Assembly (NCBI RefSeq): GCF_012277275.1
Contig: NZ_CP051155.1
Location: 2,480,001-2,544,000, forward strand
Direction: 5' to 3'
DNA from: Gephyromycinifex aptenodytis
GTDB lineage: Bacteria; Actinomycetota; Actinomycetes; Actinomycetales; Dermatophilaceae
DNA: 64,000 nt
Part shown: in pieces, positions 27,992 through 35,784 of the stretch
Layout of the letters: each line of letters begins with the position of its first letter
Position numbering within the stretch: the stretch's first letter is position 1
The notes under the pieces: generated by a model
Told to the model about the DNA's origin: nothing
What the model saw: the letters and a program-made list of their open reading frames with translations, nothing else
Database searches by the model: none
Made by a program: the position numbers and the translations under genes

Positions 27992-29320
27992 TCAGCCTCG
28001 GCTGTAGCGCAGCTGCGCGACCGGGCATTCTGCGCCTAGGGCGATCTTGGGTGCGATGCGCCCCTGTTCGCGTAGCTGCATCAAGTTCGCGAGCACCTGA
28101 TCGCGTAACGCCCCCGGGCTGATCGTGTTGAGGTAGATCCGCGACCCCCCTTCGAAACCGGCCAGGGTCGAGATCCGCCACTTGAGTTGGATGCGCCACG
28201 GCATCGGGGTGCTGCAGCTCGGCGGTTGGTGTTGCCACTCCTCGTTGCACGGGATCGCCGGGCCGGTGGCGGCGTGCATGGCGTGCACCAGGTCGCTCAT
28301 CGCGTCCTGCTCGGGCAGGCTCGCCTCCCACGGACGCCCGTGGGTGCTGCGGCTGTACACCTCCAACGTCGGATAGCGATGTCCGAACCCGGCGAAGGCC
28401 ACGGCGTGCTCGTTTTCGGCCAACACCAAACCCTCGCGGGCCGCGTAATCCAGCGCCAGCGCGTTGTAAAGGTCGGGGTCTGCCTGAGCTTTGGGCAGTT
28501 CAGCCTCGATCTGCCGCCCGAACTCATCGATCGCCACCAGCTGCTTGTGCAGGTGGTCGAAGGAGGCGCCGGCCGGTTTGAGCCAGTTCTGGAAGGCGAC
28601 GACGTAGCGCGCAGCAGGGATTTTGGCGTACAGGTCAGCCATCGCCTCGATGGTGAAACGCAGGTAGTGGCGGTGTTCCTCGACCTGCAGCGAACCGGAG
28701 GAAGCCAGCGCGTCCGCGGTGTCGGCGCCGTCGCGCAGATGGCGCCGGGCGACGATGACGTCGTGACCGCCGGCGAAGAATCGGGTCGTCAGCGCTACCC
28801 GCTCCGCCTCCGGGAGCAGGTCCCACTCCGACTGGGTGCCGCCGGCGGCTTGGAAGCGGCGCCAGGCGATGCCGAAGGCGTGCTCGCGTCCGCTGGGGCA
28901 GGACAGGTAGGCGTCGCGGTGGGCCAGCGCCTGCGCGTCCGCCTGTACCCCGTGGTTGGCTCGCCAGTAGTCGTACCCGACGATCTCGAACAGGTTGGCG
29001 ATCCGCCGGAACTCGGCCGTCGTCGCGTGCAGTTCCGAAGGGGAGACCCCCCGCAGGGTGCGCCAATGTTCACCTTCGCGCACGACGCGGGCCTTCTCCG
29101 GCGGGGTCTGTTCGTAGCATTCGGCGCAGAACGCGCACAGCGCGTCGCGGGTACCCGGCTCAATCGGTTTGGCCGGCGTGGGTGCGACGTCAAGGGGTCG
29201 TTGACCGCGCCCTGGCACCGTCCACACCTGGGTTCCGCTGAGCAGGTTGATCTGCTTGATCGTGCCGTCGGGCAGGAGCGTGATCGGCACCGGCCGCCGA
29301 GGCGCGTACGGATCATCCAC
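27992..29320 (-). CDS. DUF4921 family protein (GalT/HIT-like fold)
   Basis: A 442-residue cytoplasmic protein. A Cys pair near residue 62 (CAFCAEC) could bind zinc, and SFDHLHKQLVAID later resembles the histidine triad of galactose-1-phosphate uridylyltransferase-type enzymes. The actinobacterial DUF4921 family carries this combination and has no established substrate. Start GTG 29320. It is monocistronic and convergent with the CPBP gene. A nucleotidyl transfer or phosphorylase reaction on a sugar or nucleotide is the best guess from the fold. Confidence 0.8.
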   Translation of the reverse strand: MDDPYAPRRPVPITLLPDGTIKQINLLSGTQVWTVPGRGQRPLDVAPTPAKPIEPGTRDALCAFCAECYEQTPPEKARVVREGEHWRTLRGVSPSELHATTAEFRRIANLFEIVGYDYWRANHGVQADAQALAHRDAYLSCPSGREHAFGIAWRRFQAAGGTQSEWDLLPEAERVALTTRFFAGGHDVIVARRHLRDGADTADALASSGSLQVEEHRHYLRFTIEAMADLYAKIPAARYVVAFQNWLKPAGASFDHLHKQLVAIDEFGRQIEAELPKAQADPDLYNALALDYAAREGLVLAENEHAVAFAGFGHRYPTLEVYSRSTHGRPWEASLPEQDAMSDLVHAMHAATGPAIPCNEEWQHQPPSCSTPMPWRIQLKWRISTLAGFEGGSRIYLNTISPGALRDQVLANLMQLREQGRIAPKIALGAECPVAQLRYSRG

Positions 29321-29410
29321 AGCGCACGCTCCGGTCCCGAATGTTCACGACAGGAACGCTACACGGCGGGCACAACCCAGCCTGCGGGCAACTGCGCTGT
29401 CGCGACCGCC

Positions 29411-29839
29411 TCAGAGACGGATGTCGGCGCGGGCGCGTCCGCGGGCATCGAGCCAGGCCAGAGCCGCGTCGAAGACCTCACCGGAGTAGGGGTTGGTGAA
29501 GCCGGGGCGCTGCTCGCCGAACTTCTCCAATTCGGCGGCGGCGTTGCGCAGATAGACCCCGGTGACGTGCTGGTTGGGTGCCAGTTCCCCGGTGCGACGA
29601 TCCAGGGCCAACTGTTGGGCGAAGGCGCTCGCGGCGCCGGCGCGGTCGATGAGGCCGGGTTCGACGACCTCGCCGGTCACATCGCGCAGCAGGTCCTTGT
29701 CGGAGTCAGTCAGATAGCGAAAGTCGTTGAGTACCGAGAAGGTGCCCGCCGGCGGGGCTACTGGCCGGGCCGGGGCTACCGGGGCAGGCGCCGTGGGGCG
29801 CGGTGTCGCGCCAACGTCGTACGACGATTGAATCCGCAT
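29411..29839 (-). CDS. Hypothetical 142-residue protein
   Basis: I do not recognise the family. After MRIQSSYDVG there is a Pro/Ala-rich linker (residues ~12-32) and then a folded-looking part with LNDFRYLTDSDKDLLRDVTG, an Ala-rich helix and GVYLRNAAAELEKFGEQRPG. GGAG lies six bases upstream of ATG 29839. The C-terminal part reads like a small helical domain of a secreted or cytoplasmic accessory protein; no signal peptide is seen. Although the open frame continues upstream to 31459, that part is antisense to an MFS gene. Confidence 0.65.
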   Translation of the reverse strand: MRIQSSYDVGATPRPTAPAPVAPARPVAPPAGTFSVLNDFRYLTDSDKDLLRDVTGEVVEPGLIDRAGAASAFAQQLALDRRTGELAPNQHVTGVYLRNAAAELEKFGEQRPGFTNPYSGEVFDAALAWLDARGRARADIRL

Positions 29840-30025
29840 GGTGGCTCCGAAGGGGTGAGCGAGGGTCGGCCGTCGAAGACCTATCGGCCCGATCGCCCCT
29901 GCGCTGAGCATTCCTGTTCTCGCAGCGACAGATTCGCCGCGCCAGACCGGGCAGGAGCGGTGCCCGACCGGTCCCGACGACGGTGGTGAACCGGTGCCTC
30001 GCGGGCCGCTCATACTGGTGAGGCC

Positions 30026-31336
30026 ATGGCCGATCACCTTGTACCCGAGACCCCGCAGCGACCCGAATCGGGTCCCGCTCCGAAGCCCGCACTCGCAGCC
30101 GCAGCGCAGCCCGCTGCCCGCCCCGGAGCCGCGGCGCCGCCCGAGGTCGTCCCGCGGGAGATCAAGGTCCTCATTGCTTCCGCGTTCGTCATCGCGCTCG
30201 GCTATGGCCTGGTCGCACCGGTGCTGCCGCAGTACGCGCAGAGCTTCGGCGTCGGCGTCGCGGCAGCGAGCGTCATCGTCAGTGTCTTCGCTTTGGCCCG
30301 GCTGGTCTTCGCCCCGGGCGGGGGAGCGCTCATCACCCGCTTCGGGGAGCGGCCGATCTACCTCACCGGTCTGGTCATCGTCGCCCTGTCCACCGGCGCT
30401 GCCGCCTTCGCGAACAGCTACGGCCAACTGCTGCTGTTCCGGGGACTCGGTGGGGTCGGCTCCACGATGTTCACCGTCTCGGCGATGGGTTTGATCGTGC
30501 GATTGTCGCCGCCGGGCATTCGGGGACGGATCTCCTCCTACTACGGTTCGGCGTTCCTCATCGGCAATATCGCCGGCCCCTTGGTGGGAAGCCTGCTCGC
30601 CGGTTGGGGTTACCGTGCGCCGTTCCTCATCTATTCGGTGGCGCTGATGATCGCCGCGACCGTGGTGGCGGTGTTCCTCAGCGGCGCCTCGCTGCGCCCC
30701 AAGCCCGGAACGATCCCGTTGCCGCCCATGACATTCCGCGAAGCGCTCAGCGACAGTGCCTACCGCAGCGCCCTCGTCTCGGGGTTCGCCAACGGCTGGG
30801 CCAACTTCGGCACCCGCATCGCTGTGCTGCCGCTGTTCGCTGCCGCCACCACCGGGATCGGTGCGGGGGTGGCCGGTGCCGGTCTGGCCGTCTTCGCCGG
30901 CGGTAACGCCCTGGCGCTGCAGGCGGGTGGTCGCCTGGTCGACAGCTCCGGCCGCAAACGGGTTCTCATGACCGGGCTGCTCATCAGTGCCGCAGCGACG
31001 GTGACCTTCGGCTATGCGGCCAATCTGGCGATGTTCTTCGGCCTGTCTTTCGTCGCCGGAGCCGGTGCCGGTCTGCTCAACCCGGCCCAGCAGGCATGCG
31101 TTGCCGACGTGGTCGGTTCCGAACGTAACGGCGGCAAGGTGCTGGCCGCCTTCCAGATGTCGCAGGACGTGGGAACGATCACCGGGCCGATCCTGGCCGG
31201 GTTCATCGCCGACCGCTACGGCTTCGGACCAGCCTTCGCCGTCACGGGTGGGGTTCTGCTGGTGGCCGCCCTGGCGTGGCTGCCTGCACGGGAGACGAGG
31301 CCGGTGTCGGCTCCGTCGAAGAAGAGTCCTCGCTGA
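30026..31336 (+). CDS. MFS transporter (DHA1-type drug efflux family)
   Basis: A 436-residue 12-helix transporter with a Pro/Ala-rich N-terminal tail of about 45 residues. The segment FAPGGGALITRFGERPIYLTG is the loop 2-3 motif A of MFS proteins, and GLGGVGSTMFTVSAMGLIVR together with GAGAGLLNPAQQACVADVV corresponds to motif C-like regions. Substrate unknown. Its last 95 bases overlap the end of the convergent MFS gene, so the two transcripts are antisense at their 3' ends. Confidence 0.88.
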   Translation: MADHLVPETPQRPESGPAPKPALAAAAQPAARPGAAAPPEVVPREIKVLIASAFVIALGYGLVAPVLPQYAQSFGVGVAAASVIVSVFALARLVFAPGGGALITRFGERPIYLTGLVIVALSTGAAAFANSYGQLLLFRGLGGVGSTMFTVSAMGLIVRLSPPGIRGRISSYYGSAFLIGNIAGPLVGSLLAGWGYRAPFLIYSVALMIAATVVAVFLSGASLRPKPGTIPLPPMTFREALSDSAYRSALVSGFANGWANFGTRIAVLPLFAAATTGIGAGVAGAGLAVFAGGNALALQAGGRLVDSSGRKRVLMTGLLISAAATVTFGYAANLAMFFGLSFVAGAGAGLLNPAQQACVADVVGSERNGGKVLAAFQMSQDVGTITGPILAGFIADRYGFGPAFAVTGGVLLVAALAWLPARETRPVSAPSKKSPR

Positions 31337-32594
31337 GGGGGCGGTCGATGCCGGCCCAGGCCGGCAGCAGGGTGGGCCACATCGTGGCCAGGATGTAGAG
31401 GCCGCCCACGATCCACAAGGTTGTGGCCAAACCCATACCGGAGACCAACACCCCGGCAAGCAGCCCCCCGAAGGGCAGCAGCGACCAAGCCAGCGCCATC
31501 ACCAGAGAGTTGACCCGGCCCATCAGATGCGGCGGGATCCGCTCCATGACGATCGCGCCCAGGATCGGGTTGATGAACCCGCCGGCCAACCCGCCGATGG
31601 CCAACACGAACAACACCACCGGCAGCGGCGCGCCGAAGGCCAGCACCGCGAACCGGGGCAGGCCCACCAGTAGATACCCGACGATATAGATCGGACGCCG
31701 ACGCAGCCGTTCCGCCAACGCCGCCGCCGCCAGCGAACCCAACACGGCCGCCGCCGAAGAGGTGGCGAAGATCAGACCGACAGCGCTGGGGCCCTCACCG
31801 TGGGTCAACGCCCACACCGGCACCAGCACCGCCGCGTACGCCTGCTCCAGCAGGTTCGTCACGCTGAGCATGAGCACTAACGCCAGCAGTACCGCATCGG
31901 TACGCAGGAAGACCCACCCGTCGCGCAACTCCCTCAGGTATGAGGAGGTCGCCGCTCGCGGCGGACGAGCCGGGCGTTCCACGCCGCGCAACGCCGGCAC
32001 CAGGCCGAGGGTCAGGACCAGGGAGGACAGCAGGAACGCGGCCACCGTCACCCACAGGGCCAGGACGCCGCCGACTGCCGCGACGATGAAGCCGCCCAGT
32101 GCAGTCCCCAGGGTTGCCGCCAACCGATCGACGACCCCGAACGCCCCGCTGACCCGCTCCAAAGACGCGCCACTGACCTGCGAAACCTCCGGAATGAGGG
32201 TGGCCTTCGCGCCGTCGCCGGGCCCGCGCAGCACACCGATGAGCGCCACCAGGGCCAACAGCACGGGGAAGGAGACAAACCCCAGGGCATGCAGTATCGG
32301 TATCAGCGACACCGCGAACGCGCTCGCCACGTCGCTCCCGACGGCTACCCGGCTGGCCCCCACCCGGTCGATGAGCGGACCGCCGACGGCTTTGACCACG
32401 ACGTAGGGCAGCAGCTCCGCCAAGGCGACGGCGCCCGTCGCGGTCGCCGAGTGCGTGGTGGTGAGCACGAACCAGGGGATGGCCACCGTGGAAAGCCGGG
32501 TCCCGGCGTACGAGGCGACCGTGGCCATGACGAACAGCGGCAAGGCATGTCGACTGCCCAGATCGCTCCCCGTTGCCGCGCCGGTTTCTGCCAC
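31242..32594 (-). CDS. MFS transporter (macrolide-efflux/enterobactin-exporter-like)
   Basis: A 450-residue transporter with twelve hydrophobic segments. TRLSTVAIPWFVLTTTHSATATGAV and VVVKAVGGPLIDRVGASRVAVG resemble the MFS_3/MefA and EntS-type exporters. The last ~35 residues after PAWAGIDRPL are a polar Ser/Pro-rich tail encoded in the stretch that overlaps the convergent MFS gene. Start GTG 32594. Substrate unknown. No regulator is adjacent. Confidence 0.87.
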   Translation of the reverse strand: MAETGAATGSDLGSRHALPLFVMATVASYAGTRLSTVAIPWFVLTTTHSATATGAVALAELLPYVVVKAVGGPLIDRVGASRVAVGSDVASAFAVSLIPILHALGFVSFPVLLALVALIGVLRGPGDGAKATLIPEVSQVSGASLERVSGAFGVVDRLAATLGTALGGFIVAAVGGVLALWVTVAAFLLSSLVLTLGLVPALRGVERPARPPRAATSSYLRELRDGWVFLRTDAVLLALVLMLSVTNLLEQAYAAVLVPVWALTHGEGPSAVGLIFATSSAAAVLGSLAAAALAERLRRRPIYIVGYLLVGLPRFAVLAFGAPLPVVLFVLAIGGLAGGFINPILGAIVMERIPPHLMGRVNSLVMALAWSLLPFGGLLAGVLVSGMGLATTLWIVGGLYILATMWPTLLPAWAGIDRPLSEDSSSTEPTPASSPVQAATPGRPPAEPHP

Positions 32595-32725
32595 CGCCCC
32601 AACCTAGGCGGGTGGGCCAACCTCCCCGGGGCTACCGGAGCAGTCTTTACCCTCCCCTGACCGACACTTGCCCGGCAGCAGAGGGTGTCGGTGTCCAAGC
32701 GCATCGGGCAGGAGATGCTAAGGGC

Positions 32726-33484
32726 ATGGAGTGCCTCATACCGCCCACCGTTCTGGAACTCGCACGGCGTGCCCGCGCCGTCACCGTGCTCACCGGGGCG
32801 GGGATGTCCGCCGAAAGTGGCATCCCCACTTTCCGCGACCCCGCCACCGGGTTGTGGTCCAGGTTCGACCCGATGAGTTTGGCCAGTCAGGACGGCTGGG
32901 AGGCCGACCCCGAGCTGGTGTGGGCCTGGTACGCCTGGCGGGTGGGGCGGGTACGCAGCGTCGAACCCAACGCCGGGCATCATGCGCTGGCCAGGTGGGC
33001 CCAGCGCGATGACGTGAGGCTGCACATCGCCACCCAGAACATCGACGACCTACACGAACGCGCCGGCAGCGAGGTCCTGGCCCACGTCCACGGCAGCCTG
33101 CTGGCCTTCCGCTGTTCGGTCTGCCAGGAGCCCTACCAGGCACCGATCGAGGTCCCGGCGGAGCCGGTGGAGCGGTTGGAGCCGCCGGTGTGCGACTGCG
33201 GTCAGTATGTGCGCCCCGGCGTGGTGTGGTTCGGGGAGATGCTGCCGCAGGGTGCCTTCGACGCCGCGCTGGATGCGTGCCTGGAAGCCGACCTGGTGCT
33301 CGTCGTGGGCACCTCCGGGATCGTCTACCCCTTCGCCTCGTTGCCCGACATCGCTCGCGGGCACGGGGTGCCGGTGGTGGAGATCAACCCCGAAGAAACC
33401 AACCTCAGCGACCACGTGGACCACATCTGGCGAGCCAGCGCTGCCGCAGCGCTGCCGGCGTTGGTCGAGGCGCTCGGCAACTGA
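32726..33484 (+). CDS. cobB: NAD-dependent protein deacylase, sirtuin class III (SIRT5/CobB-like)
   Basis: Removes acyl groups from protein lysines using NAD+. From ATG 32726 the product has 252 residues. Motifs: NAD-binding GAGMSAESGIPTFRD (residues 24-38), TQNIDDLH (103-110) and the catalytic His122 in VHGS. Zinc ligands are Cys130, Cys133, Cys156 and Cys158. Tyr69 and Arg72 in WYAWR form the YxxR signature that binds negatively charged acyl groups, so desuccinylase or demalonylase activity is likely. The frame extends upstream to 32573, but the sequence there is not sirtuin-like. Confidence 0.92.
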   Translation: MECLIPPTVLELARRARAVTVLTGAGMSAESGIPTFRDPATGLWSRFDPMSLASQDGWEADPELVWAWYAWRVGRVRSVEPNAGHHALARWAQRDDVRLHIATQNIDDLHERAGSEVLAHVHGSLLAFRCSVCQEPYQAPIEVPAEPVERLEPPVCDCGQYVRPGVVWFGEMLPQGAFDAALDACLEADLVLVVGTSGIVYPFASLPDIARGHGVPVVEINPEETNLSDHVDHIWRASAAAALPALVEALGN

Positions 33485-33538
33485 ACCAGACCGCGCGACG
33501 CTTTCGATGCAGCGAGGCGGGGTTCGTCACCGGCCGTC

Positions 33539-33940
33539 TCAAAACTGGCCGGTGACGACCGTGCCCTGGTGATACGACGCCACCCAACCGGCCGCCGTGC
33601 GTTGCCAGAGCGTGACCCGGCGGGTCAACCGACTGCCTTGATCGAGCAGGTATGTCAACAGCCAGTACCCATCGCCGATCGGGCGGCATTCCTCCTGCGC
33701 GGTGGCCCACTGCGGCGTGGGCAGCTCCCCGCGCCGTCGGCGCTGCACGACGCCCCAGATCACATCGACGTCGTAGCGGCCACCAGAGGCGCCGACCTCC
33801 CAATAGCCGGGTGCCACACCGCGTTCGAAGTCCGCGCGGGTCCCCTCCGGGGCGTGCAGCAGACGCTCGCACTCCAACAACTCGGCGAGCTGCACCGCCT
33901 CCTCAGGTCGGCCCGCCCGGGGCTGCTGCGCGCTAGCCAT
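33539..33940 (-). CDS. NTF2-like (DUF4440-type) small protein
   Basis: A 133-residue soluble protein. Features of a cone-shaped NTF2-like fold are seen: an N-terminal helix with LLECERLLHAPEGTRADFE, a WEVGASGGRYDVDVIW segment, and terminal strands YWLLTYLLDQGSRLTRRVTLW and WVASYHQGTVV, typical of DUF4440 proteins. I chose ATG 33940; the frame continues upstream through the preceding gene and is not protein-like there. The start lies 8 bases inside the end of the preceding gene, so they are coupled. Ligand unknown. Confidence 0.75.
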   Translation of the reverse strand: MASAQQPRAGRPEEAVQLAELLECERLLHAPEGTRADFERGVAPGYWEVGASGGRYDVDVIWGVVQRRRRGELPTPQWATAQEECRPIGDGYWLLTYLLDQGSRLTRRVTLWQRTAAGWVASYHQGTVVTGQF

Positions 33941-34259
33941 TGACCGGGGCCGGGGGGCTCTGGGGAAGCTTGTCCACTTGCCGCTGCAGTTGCGTGATTT
34001 CGGTGCGTAGTTGGCTGATCTCGCCAGAATCGGAGTTGGCGCATCCGCCGAAGGCGGCCAGCACCGCCCACAACAACACCCACCCGGTGCGGGTGCGCAG
34101 GAAGGCGATCTCCTTGCGTTGCTCGCGCACCAGGGCCGTGAGTTCGCCGACCTGCTCCTCGAGGCCTCCGGAGGGGTAGCTGCCGGCACCGACACCATCT
34201 CCGCGCCCCGGCGGCCGGGACCCGATCGGGGGGATGGGGGAGCTCGGAGGCTGGGACAT
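33933..34259 (-). CDS. Small single-pass membrane protein with coiled coils
   Basis: A 108-residue protein. Order: Pro/Gly-rich N-terminus (1-32), a helix rich in Glu/Leu (LEEQVGELTALVREQRKEIA), one membrane helix (TGWVLLWAVLAAFGGCA), and a second coiled-coil segment (ISQLRTEITQLQRQVDKL). It overlaps the NTF2-like gene by 8 bases, suggesting the pair works together. Function unknown. Confidence 0.75.
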   Translation of the reverse strand: MSQPPSSPIPPIGSRPPGRGDGVGAGSYPSGGLEEQVGELTALVREQRKEIAFLRTRTGWVLLWAVLAAFGGCANSDSGEISQLRTEITQLQRQVDKLPQSPPAPVNG

Positions 34260-34351
34260 GCCTCAACTCTAGAAGCACGAAAACGACCCGCAAGGTGTCT
34301 CGGTGGGACCCGCATGAGGGAAATCTGGTCGGGACAGCGGACAATCACGGG

Positions 34352-35704
34352 GTGGATGGCTTGTTTCTCAATATTGCTCTGGTATTCGCCTTCATCCTTG
34401 TCGGCGGTGTTTTTGCCGCTTCGGAGATCGCGCTGGTCTCACTACGCGACGGACAAATCAAAGCCATGGCCGAACGCGGCGGCTCCGGCGTGGTCGTGCA
34501 GCGTCTCACCTCCGACTCCAACCGGTTCCTTTCGGCGGTGCAGGTGGGGGTGACTCTGGCGGGGTTCTTCTCGGCTTCCTATGGCGCCGCGACCATCGCC
34601 CCTTACCTGGTGCCGCTGCTGGAGGAGGCCGGAACTCCCGTCCGCGTGGCCGGTACGGCCGCCTTCGTCGGGGTCACGCTCGTCGTCTCCTACCTCTCCC
34701 TGGTTTTCGGTGAGCTGCTGCCCAAGCGGTTGGCCATGCAGGCCGCTGAACCGTTCGCGCTGTTCGTGGCGCGCCCGCTAGACGCGATCGCCACGGTGAT
34801 GCGGCCGGTCATCTGGCTGCTGGGGGCCTCCACGAACGTCGCCATGCGCCTGCTGGGGCGCGACCCGAGCGCGCAGAAAGAGACGATGGACGCGGCCGAG
34901 CTGCGCAGCCTCGTCGCCGAGCATGAAGGCCTGGGTGAGGACGAGCGCGGCATGGTCGTGGACATCCTGGCCGCCGGGGGGCGCACCGTCTCCGAGATCA
35001 TGACGCCCCGGACCGAGGTCGACTTCCTCGAAGCCGACACCTCGGTGCGGGAGGCGCGCGAACTCGTCGGCACCCTGGAACGCTCCCGCTACCCCGTTCG
35101 AGGCCAGGACGCCGACGACATCGTCGGATTCCTGCACAGTCGGGACCTGCTCTCAGCCGCAGCCGACAACCTGCTCGTCGCGGACCTGGTGCGGGAGATT
35201 CTCGTGCTGCCGGGCAGCAAACCGCTGTTCGGCGCGCTGACCCAGATGCGTGAGGCGCGCAGCCACCTGGCCCTGGTCGTGGACGAGTACGGCGGCACCG
35301 ACGGCATCGTCACCCTCGAAGACGTCATGGAGGAGTTCGTCGGGGACATCGAGGACGAATACGACCACGAGGTTCCCACGACCGTCGTGCGGCTGGGGCG
35401 CCGTGAAGTCTCCGGTCTGCTCGGGCGCGGCGAAGCGGCCAAGACGTTCGGCATCGAACTGCCCGAAGGCCCCTTCGACACCCTGGGCGGGCTGATCATG
35501 CACAACCTGGGGCATCTACCCCAGGTCGGGGATCGGGTGCAGTGGGATGCCTACGAGCTGACCGTGCTGACATTGGACGGGCGCCGGGTGGACCGGGTGG
35601 AGGCGCGTCGTGCCCCCGTGCGGTTGAAGTCACCCGAGGCCGGAGAGCGAGTACACGCTGCCGCAGCCGGCATCCGGGATGATCGGATGAACCCACCGAA
35701 GTAA
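34352..35704 (+). CDS. CNNM/CorC family protein (hemolysin C-like, DUF21-CBS-CorC_HlyC)
   Basis: A membrane protein of about 450 residues in the family linked to magnesium/cobalt efflux. Three to four N-terminal membrane helices form the DUF21 domain (ASEIALVSL, VQVGVTLAGFFSASYG, then LPKRLAMQAAEPFA). Two CBS domains follow (ISEIMTPRTEVDFLEAD; LALVVDEYGGTDGIVTLEDV) and a C-terminal CorC_HlyC domain (EVSGLLGRGEAAKTFG). I set the start at GTG 34352; no clear ribosome binding site is seen and a GTG at 34295 is possible. ftsH follows 80 bases downstream. Confidence 0.9.
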   Translation: MDGLFLNIALVFAFILVGGVFAASEIALVSLRDGQIKAMAERGGSGVVVQRLTSDSNRFLSAVQVGVTLAGFFSASYGAATIAPYLVPLLEEAGTPVRVAGTAAFVGVTLVVSYLSLVFGELLPKRLAMQAAEPFALFVARPLDAIATVMRPVIWLLGASTNVAMRLLGRDPSAQKETMDAAELRSLVAEHEGLGEDERGMVVDILAAGGRTVSEIMTPRTEVDFLEADTSVREARELVGTLERSRYPVRGQDADDIVGFLHSRDLLSAAADNLLVADLVREILVLPGSKPLFGALTQMREARSHLALVVDEYGGTDGIVTLEDVMEEFVGDIEDEYDHEVPTTVVRLGRREVSGLLGRGEAAKTFGIELPEGPFDTLGGLIMHNLGHLPQVGDRVQWDAYELTVLTLDGRRVDRVEARRAPVRLKSPEAGERVHAAAAGIRDDRMNPPK

Positions 35705-35784
35705 AAGAACGGGAAAGATCGGCAGCGTTCATGCGTTGTCACCTGTGCCATCCGCCAGCTTCACCGCCAGCTCGAAGGAACCTC

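Noticed and set aside
29840-31459. Upstream extension of the small protein gene at 29411-29839 to a 682-codon frame
   Set aside because: The extension is antisense to an MFS gene and is low-complexity; a ribosome binding site supports the start at 29839.
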